This document shows, one piece after another, positions 1 to 9,608 of a DNA stretch of 64,000 nt; the stretch's first letter is position 1; every line of letters starts with the position of its first letter. Under the pieces are notes generated by a model, which was not told the origin of the DNA, made no database searches, and worked only from the letters and a program-made list of their open reading frames with translations. The translations under genes were made by a program, and so were the position numbers. The stretch is taken from the NCBI GenBank assembly GCA_903919125.1, contig CAIXGS010000045.1, positions 57,149 through 121,148 of the forward strand. The letters are read 5' to 3'. The stretch comes from an uncultured Spartobacteria bacterium. Lineage in GTDB: Bacteria > Verrucomicrobiota > Verrucomicrobiia > Chthoniobacterales > Chthoniobacteraceae.

Positions 1-522
1 TATTTGGATCTGGAGACTGCGGCGGACTGGATTTCGACGCTCCCCTCCTTTGTGACCCGCGTTGCCCTTTGCGTGAACGCGCCGCTTGACCATGCCCAGC
101 GTCTCGCCGCGTTGCCCTACCTCGACGCCCTCCAGTTTCACGGTGACGAGTCCCACGAATACTGCCGCCTATTCGCAGGGTTGGGGAGGCCATTCCTGCG
201 GGCAGTCCGCCTCGGAGCCGCTTCGGAACTGAGCGGTCTCACCCAATGGAGTACACGGCAACTTCTTGTCGATGCGGCCGTTCCCGGCGCGTACGGTGGC
301 ACGGGTTGTAGCGCCGATCTCGCACTCGCAGCGGAGGCGGTTGCGGGATTCCCGCGTCTCTTTGTAACTCTGGCGGGCGGATTAGAGCCGGACAACGTCG
401 CCGCAGCCGTGCGCCGCGTTCGCCCCTACGCCGTCGATGTCGCAAGCGGAGTGGAAAGCGCTCCAGGCAAAAAGGATGTGGGCAAGATGAGGGCCTTCGT
501 TCAGGCCGTGCTAGGGGCGTGA
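1..522 (+). CDS. trpF: Phosphoribosylanthranilate isomerase, 3' part only
   Basis: TrpF catalyses the Amadori rearrangement of phosphoribosylanthranilate in tryptophan synthesis (cytosolic TIM barrel). The gene is cut by the window edge: the frame is open from base 1 and about 30-35 N-terminal residues are missing. Visible family motifs, in order, are VALCVN, the substrate-loop LQFHGDE, GGTG, LAGGLEPDNV and the C-terminal VDVASGVESAPGKKD with the phosphate-binding loop and the usual KxxF ending. No other trp gene is in the window. The gene is followed by a non-coding hairpin cluster. Confidence 0.93.
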   Translation, partial: YLDLETAADWISTLPSFVTRVALCVNAPLDHAQRLAALPYLDALQFHGDESHEYCRLFAGLGRPFLRAVRLGAASELSGLTQWSTRQLLVDAAVPGAYGGTGCSADLALAAEAVAGFPRLFVTLAGGLEPDNVAAAVRRVRPYAVDVASGVESAPGKKDVGKMRAFVQAVLGA

Positions 523-539
523 GCGGCAGTTCCTGACGC

Positions 540-960
540 ACTCCCAACACGCACAGCCCTCTTATATGAAATCTTGAAGTAAAGTGGTCCTTCTCTCCCG
601 GGACCGCGGAGACCCAGCTCCGCTTTGACGCTCCAAAAGCTCAGACAGTCATGGCGGAGCTGGGGCTCCGCGCTCCCAGGTACTGAGCTCTTTGAATCAT
701 CCATAAACCTGAAAAAGATGGTATCAATCCACAGCCCCATCTGGGCTCCCAACGCCAACGGCGTTGGATGATTTAGCCCGGGGTTGGACCCGACGCAGTC
801 GGGCCTACCCTCGGTCACCAAAAACACAGTTAACCCTGTAAGGGTTGCATCCAGAAAACCTTTCTCTCCCAGTCGCATTAGGAAGGAGACAGGCGCGCTA
901 AACAGCGGAATAAACGCGCCCGCCGCTCCGAGACTTTTCGCAACCAGCCACCAATCCAGC
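540..960. repeat. Non-coding region with a cluster of short hairpins (REP-like)
   Basis: About 420 bp between trpF and the convergent DUF1501 gene. It holds four perfect inverted repeats: 613-623 with 654-664 (11 bp arms), 749-756 with 760-767 (8 bp arms, 3-base loop), 789-794 with 798-803 (6 bp arms, 3-base loop), and 832-837 with 841-846 (6 bp arms, 3-base loop). Three evenly spaced triloop hairpins look like dispersed REP-like intergenic repeats of the kind seen in Verrucomicrobiota and Planctomycetota. Open frames cross it on both strands, but they run through the hairpins and show no family. The stretch 850-965 reads on the minus strand as a hydrophobic segment ([16 protein letters not shown]...). 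It could be a small gene or a remnant, but I cannot support it. Confidence 0.6.
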
Positions 961-2430
961 TTACGCAAATAGCTTGGTCACCGGCTTGGCTTTCACTAAT
1001 TCGCGCGGTTGATTGAGATGATTGTGCACTATTGTTTCAGGATCAATCCCGCAAGCATGGTACATCGTCGCAAGCAACTCCGTCGGGTGCACCGGATCCT
1101 CAGCCGGGCTGCTTCCCGTTTTGTCGCTCTGGCCGTGGACATAGCCGCGCTTAATCCCAGCCCCAGCCATGATCGCGGAATAACAGTACGGCCAATGATC
1201 GCGACCGTCAGCGCTATTGCCATTCCCAGAAGTACTCACTCCCTTAATTGGCGAGCGGCCAAATTCACCGATGGCCACCACTAACGTTTCGTCCAAAAGA
1301 CCGCGGGAATCCATGTCCGCCATAAATGCAGACAACCCTCGATCCAGCATGGGCGCAGAGCGATCTCGCATACGATCGGTCAATCCGACGTGATGATCCC
1401 AAGAATGCGTGTCGGAATTTGCGACTTTCGGCCAGATTACCTCCACCACACGGGTCCCAGCTTCCACCAATCGACGCGCGAGCAGGCAGCTCTGGCCGAA
1501 GGTGTTGCGCCCGTAATTATCCCGCATTTCTTCGGATTCCTGCGATAAATCAAACGCTTTTCTCGCCCGGCCCGACACGATGAGATTCAGCGCGCGCTGA
1601 TAGTAATCATCCAAATTGTAACGCTCCACGGCCTTTTCTACTTCAGGCATGGCGGATTCGATCACGGTGCGCAGTTCGGCGCGGCGCTGCAAACGCAGGG
1701 CGAAAACCTCCGGCGGGAGTTTGAGATCGTCCACGGTAAGACGCTCCAGTTTGTTCATGTCGAGGTCGTCTCCGGGCGGGTAGAGTGTGTAAGGGTCGAA
1801 CGCCTTGCCAAGGAAACCGGCGCCGCCCCCTTTGCCCACCACATTGCTTTCTTGGAGCGGACGCGGGAGCATCACGAAGGGGAGCATGGGCTCTGTGGAG
1901 GGCTTGAGTCGAACGATGTTGGAACCGAAGTTTGGGTAATCCTTGGGATCGGGAGGCTCCAACTGACCTGAAGGACTGACCTTATCGGTGGTGTAGCCCG
2001 TCATGATTTGATAGATCGCCGCGGTGTGGTTGAAGAGACCGTTAGGCGTGTAACTCATCGAGCGGATCTGCGTGAACTTGTCGTTCAGCTTCGCCAACTT
2101 CGGCAGCATCTCGGTGTAATTGATTCCGGGAATTTTCGTTGGAATGGAAGCAAACACGGAGCGGATGTTGTCCGGCACGTTTTCCTTGGGATCCCACAAG
2201 TCAATGTGACTGGGGCCGCCCTGAAGATAAATGAGCACAACGCTCTTGGCCTTTCCCCAGCCTGGACCGCCTTTGGCGCCGCCTTCCGCCGCCTTCGCCT
2301 GCAGGTTAAGCATTGTACCAAGTGACATCCCAAGTATGCCACTCCCGCCCAGTCGCAACAAATCGCGCCGGTTCATTTTCAACTCTGGATTGCAGAGGTC
2401 TGTGCAAGTGCCGCCTGGTAGATGAATCAT
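961..2430 (-). CDS. DUF1501 family protein, Tat-exported
   Basis: Member of the DUF1501 family (alkaline-phosphatase-like fold), abundant in Planctomycetota and Verrucomicrobiota and nearly always encoded beside a DUF1549/DUF1553 protein, as here. The exact reaction is unknown. The N-terminus carries a twin-arginine signal ([16 protein letters not shown]), so export folded to the periplasm is predicted. Other family-like segments are [44 protein letters not shown] and [11 protein letters not shown]. The frame opens at 2430, but the ATG at 2376, directly before the RR motif, is an equally good start; neither has a clear Shine-Dalgarno site. It lies 38 bp downstream of the 1,708-residue gene and is probably co-transcribed with it. 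Confidence 0.88.
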   Translation of the reverse strand: MIHLPGGTCTDLCNPELKMNRRDLLRLGGSGILGMSLGTMLNLQAKAAEGGAKGGPGWGKAKSVVLIYLQGGPSHIDLWDPKENVPDNIRSVFASIPTKIPGINYTEMLPKLAKLNDKFTQIRSMSYTPNGLFNHTAAIYQIMTGYTTDKVSPSGQLEPPDPKDYPNFGSNIVRLKPSTEPMLPFVMLPRPLQESNVVGKGGGAGFLGKAFDPYTLYPPGDDLDMNKLERLTVDDLKLPPEVFALRLQRRAELRTVIESAMPEVEKAVERYNLDDYYQRALNLIVSGRARKAFDLSQESEEMRDNYGRNTFGQSCLLARRLVEAGTRVVEVIWPKVANSDTHSWDHHVGLTDRMRDRSAPMLDRGLSAFMADMDSRGLLDETLVVAIGEFGRSPIKGVSTSGNGNSADGRDHWPYCYSAIMAGAGIKRGYVHGQSDKTGSSPAEDPVHPTELLATMYHACGIDPETIVHNHLNQPRELVKAKPVTKLFA

Positions 2431-2468
2431 AGGAATTGAGGGGATACGGGTTGACTAAGGAACGAAGG

Positions 2469-5400
2469 TTAGCGGTTGAAAAGGAAAGCGGGGTTGTTAA
2501 TTAGCGCCCAAGTGAGATCTTGTACCACAGTAAGCCGCTTGTTAGCAACCTGCTGCTTACTAGCCTCGATATCCTTTCGCAGTTGTACAAGCTGCGGATC
2601 CAACACAATCGGTTGATTGGCTCGATCCAAATCCGTCTTCAATGCGGTGAGAGCGGGATCTGGAGCCAACTCAACCTTAGCGTCGCTAAGCTCTTTTTTC
2701 AGCCGCCAATGCTCGGGCATAATGTTGCGCACATAAGTTTCCAAAGCCGCTTTATCTTCGGGGGTGCGCTCCGCGAGAGGCTTTGCGCCTGCTGTAAGAA
2801 TGGGAGTTGGGAACCCTTCCTTAAGCGGACTGTCCGCCGTTACAAGATAAACTCGGAAGCGCCCGATGATGTCGCCGTCCTTGGTGCGTTGTACGAGTTT
2901 CAGCGTCACAGTCCGCTCACCTTCCTCGGCGAGCACAGTTTTGAACTGGAAAACCGCCGCCTGCCGCCGCCCCGCGCCGCCCGCAATCGCCCAACCATTT
3001 TGCACGTCATCGTCCTTGCCGTCTATCGCAGCCGCTACGGGGAATTTGTCCTGGGAAAATGACGCCCAAGCCCCACCAAATTCTTCCATTTTAGTTTCCG
3101 CTCCCTTTTGCGAACCAGCATGAGAGAAGGACACTTCGTTCAAAACAAAGTTGCCGTCCTTGGAGCGACCGGGACCAAAATTTCCCTCCGCAGGATTGGG
3201 AAGCACCTCCAAGACCACGCCCGTCACACCCTTGAGATCGGCCTTAAACGTCAGCGTATAATCGCCTTTAGTCACTGCGCCCGAGGAAGTCACAACCCCC
3301 GTTTTGTCCACCTCCAACTTAACCTGACCCGCAGCCACAGCCGTCTGCGCCACCACAGGCAACCACGGCGTAACGTCCGCCGCACGGGTCGCCCACCAAC
3401 CCGCAACGCGTTCCGGAAGCGTGTCGTCCCAAGCCTTAACTGCGCGAGCCGCCCGCGCCTCCCGTTCTTTGCGAACCGCCTCCCGCTCGTCCCGGTAAAA
3501 CTTGGTGGTGGCCTCGTACGCTTTTAGCGCCTTATCCGCCGCAGCAATCGCAGTCACACGATCTTTCTCTTTCTGAACAATGATCGGCGCCTGCTCCTTT
3601 TCTTTCGCCTGCCATTCGGCCAGGACATGGGCGTTGTCGGAGTCAATGGTCGACATGATTTTCGCCGTGGCCTCAATTTCTCTTGGAGAAGCTTCACGTG
3701 AAAGCACACGCTGAAAGAGTTCGTTGGTAAGGCGGGTATCGTCCTTCTCAGAAGCGACGAGTTTGGCCAAAGCATTTTTGGGATCCTGAATGGCGCCAGA
3801 AACCGTGGAACCACTAAGTAACGCCATCACCGAACCCAAACGCAATTCGCTGCTGCGCTCACATTCACAGGTGCTTTCACGCGCGGGTTTGCCCAAAGTC
3901 GCCAAGAACCCAGCCGCTCCTTCGCTGCTAGAATCCACCATCTGTGCGGCGCGCGCACCCGGAGCAACACCTGGCAAGCTTGGAGTGGAGCCGGTAATGG
4001 CAAACACGGCGTCAAAGAGCGTCTCAGCCGAAAGGCGCCGCGCTAAAGCGTGTGAGTAATTCACCGTGTCATCCTCGTTCCAGCGATTGGTCGAAATAGA
4101 AAGCTGGTAAGCTCGCGACTTGCAAATCTGGCGGAAGACTTCCCGTGTGTTGAACCCGTTCTTCAGGAATTCAGCGGTCAAGTATTCCAGCAACTCAGGG
4201 TTGGAAGGCGGGTTGCCCGCGCGAATGTCGTCCAACGGCTCAATAATCCCGCGCCCCAGCAGGTAACCCCACACTCGATTCACATAACTGGATGCAAAAT
4301 AACGGTTGTCCGGGGCGGTCATCCATTGCGCGAGTTGTTCGCGGCGCGAGGCTTTCTCGCCAGCCTTGGCCGTCGACGGATACGGGAACTGCGGCGCGGT
4401 GACTTTCCCCGTGCGGTCGTGCTTCACTTCGCCGGCCGGATTTTCCTTCACGACTTCGAACAAAGGTTTGGCGCCTTCCACCGCGGTACCGCCAAGTTTG
4501 CGCCCCTTACTCGCGGGATCCTCTGACAAACTGACTTGGGCAAAGTACGCCGTAGTTTGATAGTACTGATCTTGGGTCCAGCGCTCGAAGGGATGATCGT
4601 GGCACTTGTTACAATTAAAACGAGTCGCCAGAAACAGATGCGTCGTGTTTTCCATCGTTTCTGCAGGCTGACGGAGAATCTTCCAGTAACTCGCCGCGGG
4701 ATTATCCTTGTTGGAGCCGCTAGCGGTTAAAATCGCGCGCACAAACTGGTCGTAAGGGGTGTTTTTCTCCACCTCCTGCCGGATCCAAGCACGGAAGCCC
4801 TCGGCACCTTCTTTGCCTAAGAACTTGGCGTTGACCTGCAACAAATCGCTCCATTTGTTGGTCCAATGTTCAACGAAATCCACGCTGCCGATGAGCGCGT
4901 CGATGACTTCCTCACGTTTCACTCGACTCTCACGAGGATCGGCTAAAAAGGCGCGCAGCGTTTCTGGCTTTGGCGGTAATCCAGTGAGATCCAGCGTCAC
5001 GCGGCGCAGGAATTCGCCATCGGTGCACAGACCTGAGGGCTCGATTTGCATGCGCTGCCATTTCGAGGCGACCAATTTATCAATGGGCGTCCAACTCTCG
5101 GGTTCCTTCCACTGAAAGCCAGAGCGATCCCCCATCACCGTGACAGTCGTCGCCGCGTAATTGCCCTCGTAGCGGGCCAACATCGGCGCCTCTCCCCGGC
5201 GCAACGTCGTCACCAAGCCGGTGGCGTCCACAGTGGCGACATCCGTGTTGCCGCTTTCCACGAACGCTTCGTTCGTCACATCGCGCTGGGTACCGTCGGC
5301 GAATCGAGCCAAAACGCGGACCTGTTGGCGGCTTCCAATTTTCTGAACGACAGGATTTAAGGGAGAGAGCTCAATTTTTTCTACGCGAGCAGCCTCTCGG

Positions 5401-7595
5401 TTGAGCATCGAGCCTCCAGCGATCCACTGCCGCAGAATCTGATAGTATTTTTCATCCCGCTGGGTACGCCGACCTCCTTCATGCGGAACTTCGGCGACCG
5501 CCTTGAGCAGCATCAAACTGTCATCGGGCGAGGCGACCGTGACCCGACGCGAAGCCATATCATCGGTAAGCGAGCGAAGGTCGTATTCCGGATCGTAACC
5601 GCGCAGCGAGAGTTTGAACCCAGACTTGCCGTCCTTTGAACCGTGACACGTCCCCTGGTTGCATCCCAGTTTGGTCATCACTGGATTCACGTCCCGAATG
5701 AAGTCCGACTCAAAAGCCGCCCCAGTCGAGCTCACCGACACCGGTACCACGGCCGTCTGACCGCCGAAAGACACGCGCAACTCGGTCTTTCCATCCGCCT
5801 TCGGATGCAACTGGCCGCGAGGAGTCCACTCCGCCACGGGCGCCGCTAGAAAAGCGACTACGGACCGAGTGATGTCGGCGGTTTCGCCACCCTCATACTT
5901 TGCGAAAACGAGCAATTGCACGTAGTCATTCCGGCGACGGATTTCGACACTCGCGGGCTGAACCTCAATTCCCGTGAGCTTGCGTCCTTCAGGCAGCACC
6001 TCCGCCGGCGCTTCCGTGGACTGCTGCAAACGCAGCCCCTTCGCCTTAGGCGCATTCGAGGCTTTGGGCGCGGCGGCGGCCTGATTGCCCAAGGGCGCGG
6101 CGGCAAACTCAGAAAGAGGTTTGCCGTTGATAGCGTCAAAGAGGCGCACTATTCCGTCGCTTCCCGCGGCGGCAACGGCACCACCATCTGGCCGGAACGC
6201 CACGGCATAAACTGCTGATTTTTCGATTTTTGCAAGGAATACGGACGCCCCAGCCTTCGCATCAAACTGTTTCAGCGTTTCCTTTTCTGCCGCGCTCTGA
6301 CTGCCAACGGCCTTGGCGCGAATGGCCTGAATCGCGTCCGGCACACTCAGAGAACCTTCTGTGGAAAAGACACCCAGCTCACCCCGCCCGTCCAAAGCGC
6401 TCCCAGCCACAAAACGGTCTCCTTTTTGGGAAAAACGGGTGGCAAAAACGCGTCCTGTCATCTCAGGAAACTTCTTTAGCAGATTTGCGTTATCGCCAAT
6501 CTTACGCGCTGTGGTGCGGAAAATTTTGAACAATTGCGGCGCTCCATCCGCTCCGCCCACCACGATGGAATCCGAACCGGGATGGCGATCCACAGCGTTC
6601 ATTCCACCGCGCAATGCCCCAGGAGTAATAGACGTAATGTTGTCCACAAATCGTTCCCCCGCCAACTCGCTCAACTTGGCTGTCATGTCCCGGCCCACGG
6701 ACACAATATGGTCGCCCTTGTCAGAAAAAGCCGTGTCCAGCACCCAATCATTATGCGAGCCCATCGAGAAGACCTGCTTGCCCGTGGCGGCCTCGATCGC
6801 GCGCACCGTGTTGTCCGCACACCCGAACGCAACGAGTTTGCTATCAGGCGACCAACTCAACCCATAAAGCGTGTCGTACCCGATGGGCGTGGACGCCTTC
6901 AACTTGCCAGTGGCCACTTCCCAAATCTGAACCTCACCCATGCGGGCAGGATCGCCGCCAACCGCCCCCAGCCATTTGCCGTCTGGCGAAAAACGCACCG
7001 CCTGGATGCGCTCAGAGATCCCGATCAGCCGGTTTTTAAGGGCCATACCATCGGCCTGATGGAGAAGAATCTCATGGAAACCGGCCACGGCCAAAAGCGA
7101 CCCATCAGGCGAGAAATCCAGCGAACTGACGACCGGGAGACGCGCGTACTGGGGCGGATGCTCGGCGTCAAAGTGGGCCTTGGCGTCTGCAGGAGTGTCG
7201 TCAAGGGCGCCTTCTCCAATCCAGCGGCGGATCAGAGCGATCTCATGTTCGGGCAAGGGCGGTTTGTTCTTGGGCATCTCCGCGGTCCCATTGAGCGGGG
7301 TGATTTGCTCCAAAAGCGCCCCCTTGGTAACGTTCCCTGGGATGACCGCAACTCCGTCTTTCTCGCCCCCAGCTAGAAGCTTTTGAAAATCCGTCATCAC
7401 ATAGCCGCCTTTATTCTTGGCTGGCTGATGGCACCCCTGACAATTCGCCTGCAAAATGGGGCGAATGTCTTGATAATAACTCACAGCTTCGGAAGGCGCT
7501 TTGCTCGCGACAAAACCGAGTCCATTAGGGACAACACACGCAAAAAGGACCAGATAAGCGTACAAAAACGGACGTAGTAAAGTCTGGGGAAACAT
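2469..7595 (-). CDS. Giant PSCyt1-WD40-DUF1549-DUF1553 protein
   Basis: A 1,708-residue secreted protein of the planctomycete-cytochrome type. In order: signal peptide (about 1-29); PSCyt1 domain with haem motif CQGCH at 52-56; WD40-like repeats (about 155-490, with SPDG and VRFSPDGKWL motifs); a second cysteine motif CNQGTCHG; a bacterial Ig-like domain (VTNEAFVESGNTDVATVD); DUF1549 with a third haem-type motif CNKCH; and DUF1553 (SSYVNRVWGYLLGRG). The motif that usually closes DUF1553, WALINNPAFLFNR, is at the extreme C-terminus, separated from the rest by about 300 residues of coiled-coil and beta-sandwich sequence. The partner DUF1501 gene follows. Family members are thought to act in extracytoplasmic electron transfer or polymer breakdown; that role is inferred. 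It is divergent from the DedA gene across 269 bp. Confidence 0.9.
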   Translation of the reverse strand: MFPQTLLRPFLYAYLVLFACVVPNGLGFVASKAPSEAVSYYQDIRPILQANCQGCHQPAKNKGGYVMTDFQKLLAGGEKDGVAVIPGNVTKGALLEQITPLNGTAEMPKNKPPLPEHEIALIRRWIGEGALDDTPADAKAHFDAEHPPQYARLPVVSSLDFSPDGSLLAVAGFHEILLHQADGMALKNRLIGISERIQAVRFSPDGKWLGAVGGDPARMGEVQIWEVATGKLKASTPIGYDTLYGLSWSPDSKLVAFGCADNTVRAIEAATGKQVFSMGSHNDWVLDTAFSDKGDHIVSVGRDMTAKLSELAGERFVDNITSITPGALRGGMNAVDRHPGSDSIVVGGADGAPQLFKIFRTTARKIGDNANLLKKFPEMTGRVFATRFSQKGDRFVAGSALDGRGELGVFSTEGSLSVPDAIQAIRAKAVGSQSAAEKETLKQFDAKAGASVFLAKIEKSAVYAVAFRPDGGAVAAAGSDGIVRLFDAINGKPLSEFAAAPLGNQAAAAPKASNAPKAKGLRLQQSTEAPAEVLPEGRKLTGIEVQPASVEIRRRNDYVQLLVFAKYEGGETADITRSVVAFLAAPVAEWTPRGQLHPKADGKTELRVSFGGQTAVVPVSVSSTGAAFESDFIRDVNPVMTKLGCNQGTCHGSKDGKSGFKLSLRGYDPEYDLRSLTDDMASRRVTVASPDDSLMLLKAVAEVPHEGGRRTQRDEKYYQILRQWIAGGSMLNREAARVEKIELSPLNPVVQKIGSRQQVRVLARFADGTQRDVTNEAFVESGNTDVATVDATGLVTTLRRGEAPMLARYEGNYAATTVTVMGDRSGFQWKEPESWTPIDKLVASKWQRMQIEPSGLCTDGEFLRRVTLDLTGLPPKPETLRAFLADPRESRVKREEVIDALIGSVDFVEHWTNKWSDLLQVNAKFLGKEGAEGFRAWIRQEVEKNTPYDQFVRAILTASGSNKDNPAASYWKILRQPAETMENTTHLFLATRFNCNKCHDHPFERWTQDQYYQTTAYFAQVSLSEDPASKGRKLGGTAVEGAKPLFEVVKENPAGEVKHDRTGKVTAPQFPYPSTAKAGEKASRREQLAQWMTAPDNRYFASSYVNRVWGYLLGRGIIEPLDDIRAGNPPSNPELLEYLTAEFLKNGFNTREVFRQICKSRAYQLSISTNRWNEDDTVNYSHALARRLSAETLFDAVFAITGSTPSLPGVAPGARAAQMVDSSSEGAAGFLATLGKPARESTCECERSSELRLGSVMALLSGSTVSGAIQDPKNALAKLVASEKDDTRLTNELFQRVLSREASPREIEATAKIMSTIDSDNAHVLAEWQAKEKEQAPIIVQKEKDRVTAIAAADKALKAYEATTKFYRDEREAVRKEREARAARAVKAWDDTLPERVAGWWATRAADVTPWLPVVAQTAVAAGQVKLEVDKTGVVTSSGAVTKGDYTLTFKADLKGVTGVVLEVLPNPAEGNFGPGRSKDGNFVLNEVSFSHAGSQKGAETKMEEFGGAWASFSQDKFPVAAAIDGKDDDVQNGWAIAGGAGRRQAAVFQFKTVLAEEGERTVTLKLVQRTKDGDIIGRFRVYLVTADSPLKEGFPTPILTAGAKPLAERTPEDKAALETYVRNIMPEHWRLKKELSDAKVELAPDPALTALKTDLDRANQPIVLDPQLVQLRKDIEASKQQVANKRLTVVQDLTWALINNPAFLFNR

Positions 7596-7864
7596 AGTCT
7601 ATTGTTTAATGATCACGGGAGGTGCACATTCTTAGGCTTAACGTCAGCTTGTTGCCATCCAAAGAGCACCCCAGAGGTCACTCATATTGAGCGCGGCGCA
7701 CACCGTGCAAATTCATTCAAAATCAAGTTGCACTTTCAAATCAGTAAAAGAGCCCCGCAGCCTGCCTGTCTGTGCGGCTTGACCCTGATTTTTGCGTGAC
7801 TCTCGGGTACTTTTCGTGGCCATCCTCGCCGAGGTGGGCCATTGTATTTCCCCGACCTTCCCTC

Positions 7865-8542
7865 ATGGATCATTTCGATCAACTCCTAGAATTCTTAAAA
7901 GCTTATGGCGCGCCGATGGTGCTGCTTTGGTCGATTTTTGAGACTGACCTGATTTTCCTAGTCATAGGTGCCTTGTTGCATGGCGGTTATCTGAATCCAT
8001 TCACCTGCTTTCCGGCGGCCATTCTGGGAGCACTTCTGCATGACGTAGCGGTGTTTTGGCTCGCAAAAAACCGCGCTGCCTGGGTGCGGAGGCGCGCGGT
8101 GTACCAGAAGTTTTCACCAGCCATCGAAAAAGTTGCTAATAAGCTTGGGCCCATACAGTTAGCACTTTGTCGCCCCTTATACGGCACCCGCTATCCCACC
8201 ATTATTTTCTGGGGTCTCCAGAACCTGTCTTATCCGCGTTTTCTTGCGTCGATTTGTACGGGAATGTTTCCGTGGGCAACACTTTTGGGCGGTATAGGTT
8301 ACGCGCTCTGGAAACATATGAGGGAGTTTGATGACCGGCTCTATGAGGTCAAAAACTGGATCTTTGGTGGCGTTATCGTTGCGATCATCATGTATTTCGT
8401 CGCTAGAAAGTTTCGTAGAAAAACCGCTCCCCCAGCGCCTTCGGAATCGTCCCAAGACCTTCAGGCTCCCCTACCGCCCATCGAGCAGGCCCAGCAAAAG
8501 CAGACTGCCCAGCCAAGTTCTGCAGTTCACAAAGCCTCGTAA
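7865..8542 (+). CDS. DedA-like (SNARE-associated) membrane protein
   Basis: 225-residue polytopic inner-membrane protein resembling the DedA / SNARE-associated (VTT) family. Some members flip undecaprenyl phosphate or phosphatidylethanolamine. Visible: N-terminal LLEFLKAYGAPMVLLWSIFE, a hydrophobic LIFLVIGALLHGGYL, a GALLHDVAVFWLAKNRA stretch at the usual GxxxGD site, RPLYGTRYPTIIFWG (the conserved R/G re-entrant region), and two more hydrophobic segments before a basic, proline- and glutamine-rich tail. The frame opens at 7772, but the upstream 31 codons look non-coding, so I chose the ATG at 7865. recF starts 26 bp downstream. The substrate is not predictable. Confidence 0.75.
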   Translation: MDHFDQLLEFLKAYGAPMVLLWSIFETDLIFLVIGALLHGGYLNPFTCFPAAILGALLHDVAVFWLAKNRAAWVRRRAVYQKFSPAIEKVANKLGPIQLALCRPLYGTRYPTIIFWGLQNLSYPRFLASICTGMFPWATLLGGIGYALWKHMREFDDRLYEVKNWIFGGVIVAIIMYFVARKFRRKTAPPAPSESSQDLQAPLPPIEQAQQKQTAQPSSAVHKAS

Positions 8543-8568
8543 GCCGCCCCCCCGCGGCACCTCCCGCA

Positions 8569-9603
8569 ATGCTCACGAAGTTGCTCGTAGGCCATTTTCG
8601 TTGTTTCGAGCGGTTTGAAGCCGATTTTCAGCCCGGGTGCAACGTCCTTGTCGGAGCCAATGGTTTGGGAAAAACGTCTATGCTGGAGGCCGCCTGTCTT
8701 TTGCTCCGCTTGCAATCGCCGCGCACCACACGCCTCGCCGAAGTCGTGCGCCACGAACAACGAGGCCTTCTCGTAGACGGCTTTTTTAACGGCGCACACC
8801 TCCAGTTTTATTACAGTACGGAGCGCAAAAAGCTGGCGCTCGACTCTGTTGAACAGCGTACCGCCACCGAGTACTTGCGTTGCGGCCGCGTGATGTGGTT
8901 TTCCAATGCCGACGTAGACATCGTGCGCGAGGGCGGCGAGGTCAGGCGCCGCTTCATGGACTTCGTTGCGTCGCAAATGGAGCCGACGTACCGCAAGGCC
9001 CTGCGCGACTACGATCGGGCGCTACGCTCGCGCAACCTGCTCCTCAAGGCACCCATCCCCGCTTGGAAACAAATTCACGCCTTCGATGAACCGCTGCTTT
9101 CCGCCGGGCAAATCCTCATGCAAACGCGTCAGGAGCTCGTGACCGCCTTGCGTCCGCTTGCCCAGCTTTCGCACAACAACATCAGCGGCGCCCGCGAGCG
9201 CCTCGACTTCACCTACCAACCCAACGCCACCGCAGCCTTTCCCGCCGCGCTGCACGCAGCCCAAGCCGAGGACGCACGCCTGCGCCAAACCACCGTCGGC
9301 CCCCATCGGGACGAGCTGTCGCTCACCCTCGCCACGCGCCCCGCCACTCTGGGCTCCGAGGGCCAACAACGCACGCTCGTTCTCGCCCTGCGACTCGCAG
9401 CCGCAAATCTTCTGGAGGCTCATTTCGGAGCGCCTCCCCTGCTTCTTCTGGACGATATTTTTGGTGAACTCGACCTCGCACGCCGCACCGCACTTCTGGA
9501 GCAATTGCCTAAAAACTCCCAACAACTCATCGCTACCACCCAACGCGAATGGTTGCCGCCCGCCTTAAACGCGAATGTGCTAGAACTTCAACGCGCCGAT
9601 TAA
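8569..9603 (+). CDS. recF: DNA replication/repair protein RecF
   Basis: 344 residues, slightly short for RecF (usually about 360). It is an SMC-like ABC ATPase that helps load RecA with RecO and RecR at single-strand gaps. Motifs: N-terminal LLVGHFRCFERFE, Walker A GANGLGKTS (about 30-38), the RRRFMDFVASQMEP segment, ABC signature SEGQQRT and Walker B LLLLDDIFGELD. It is not beside dnaA/dnaN/gyrB as in many bacteria; it follows the DedA-like gene by 26 bp. Its stop is only 5 bp from the convergent stop of the next gene. Confidence 0.95.
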   Translation: MLTKLLVGHFRCFERFEADFQPGCNVLVGANGLGKTSMLEAACLLLRLQSPRTTRLAEVVRHEQRGLLVDGFFNGAHLQFYYSTERKKLALDSVEQRTATEYLRCGRVMWFSNADVDIVREGGEVRRRFMDFVASQMEPTYRKALRDYDRALRSRNLLLKAPIPAWKQIHAFDEPLLSAGQILMQTRQELVTALRPLAQLSHNNISGARERLDFTYQPNATAAFPAALHAAQAEDARLRQTTVGPHRDELSLTLATRPATLGSEGQQRTLVLALRLAAANLLEAHFGAPPLLLLDDIFGELDLARRTALLEQLPKNSQQLIATTQREWLPPALNANVLELQRAD

Positions 9604-9608
9604 ACTTC

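Noticed and set aside
501..968. 155-residue minus-strand frame through the hairpin cluster.
   Set aside because: It starts at TTG inside the neighbouring gene's end, runs through the inverted repeats and shows no domain; more likely repeat DNA.
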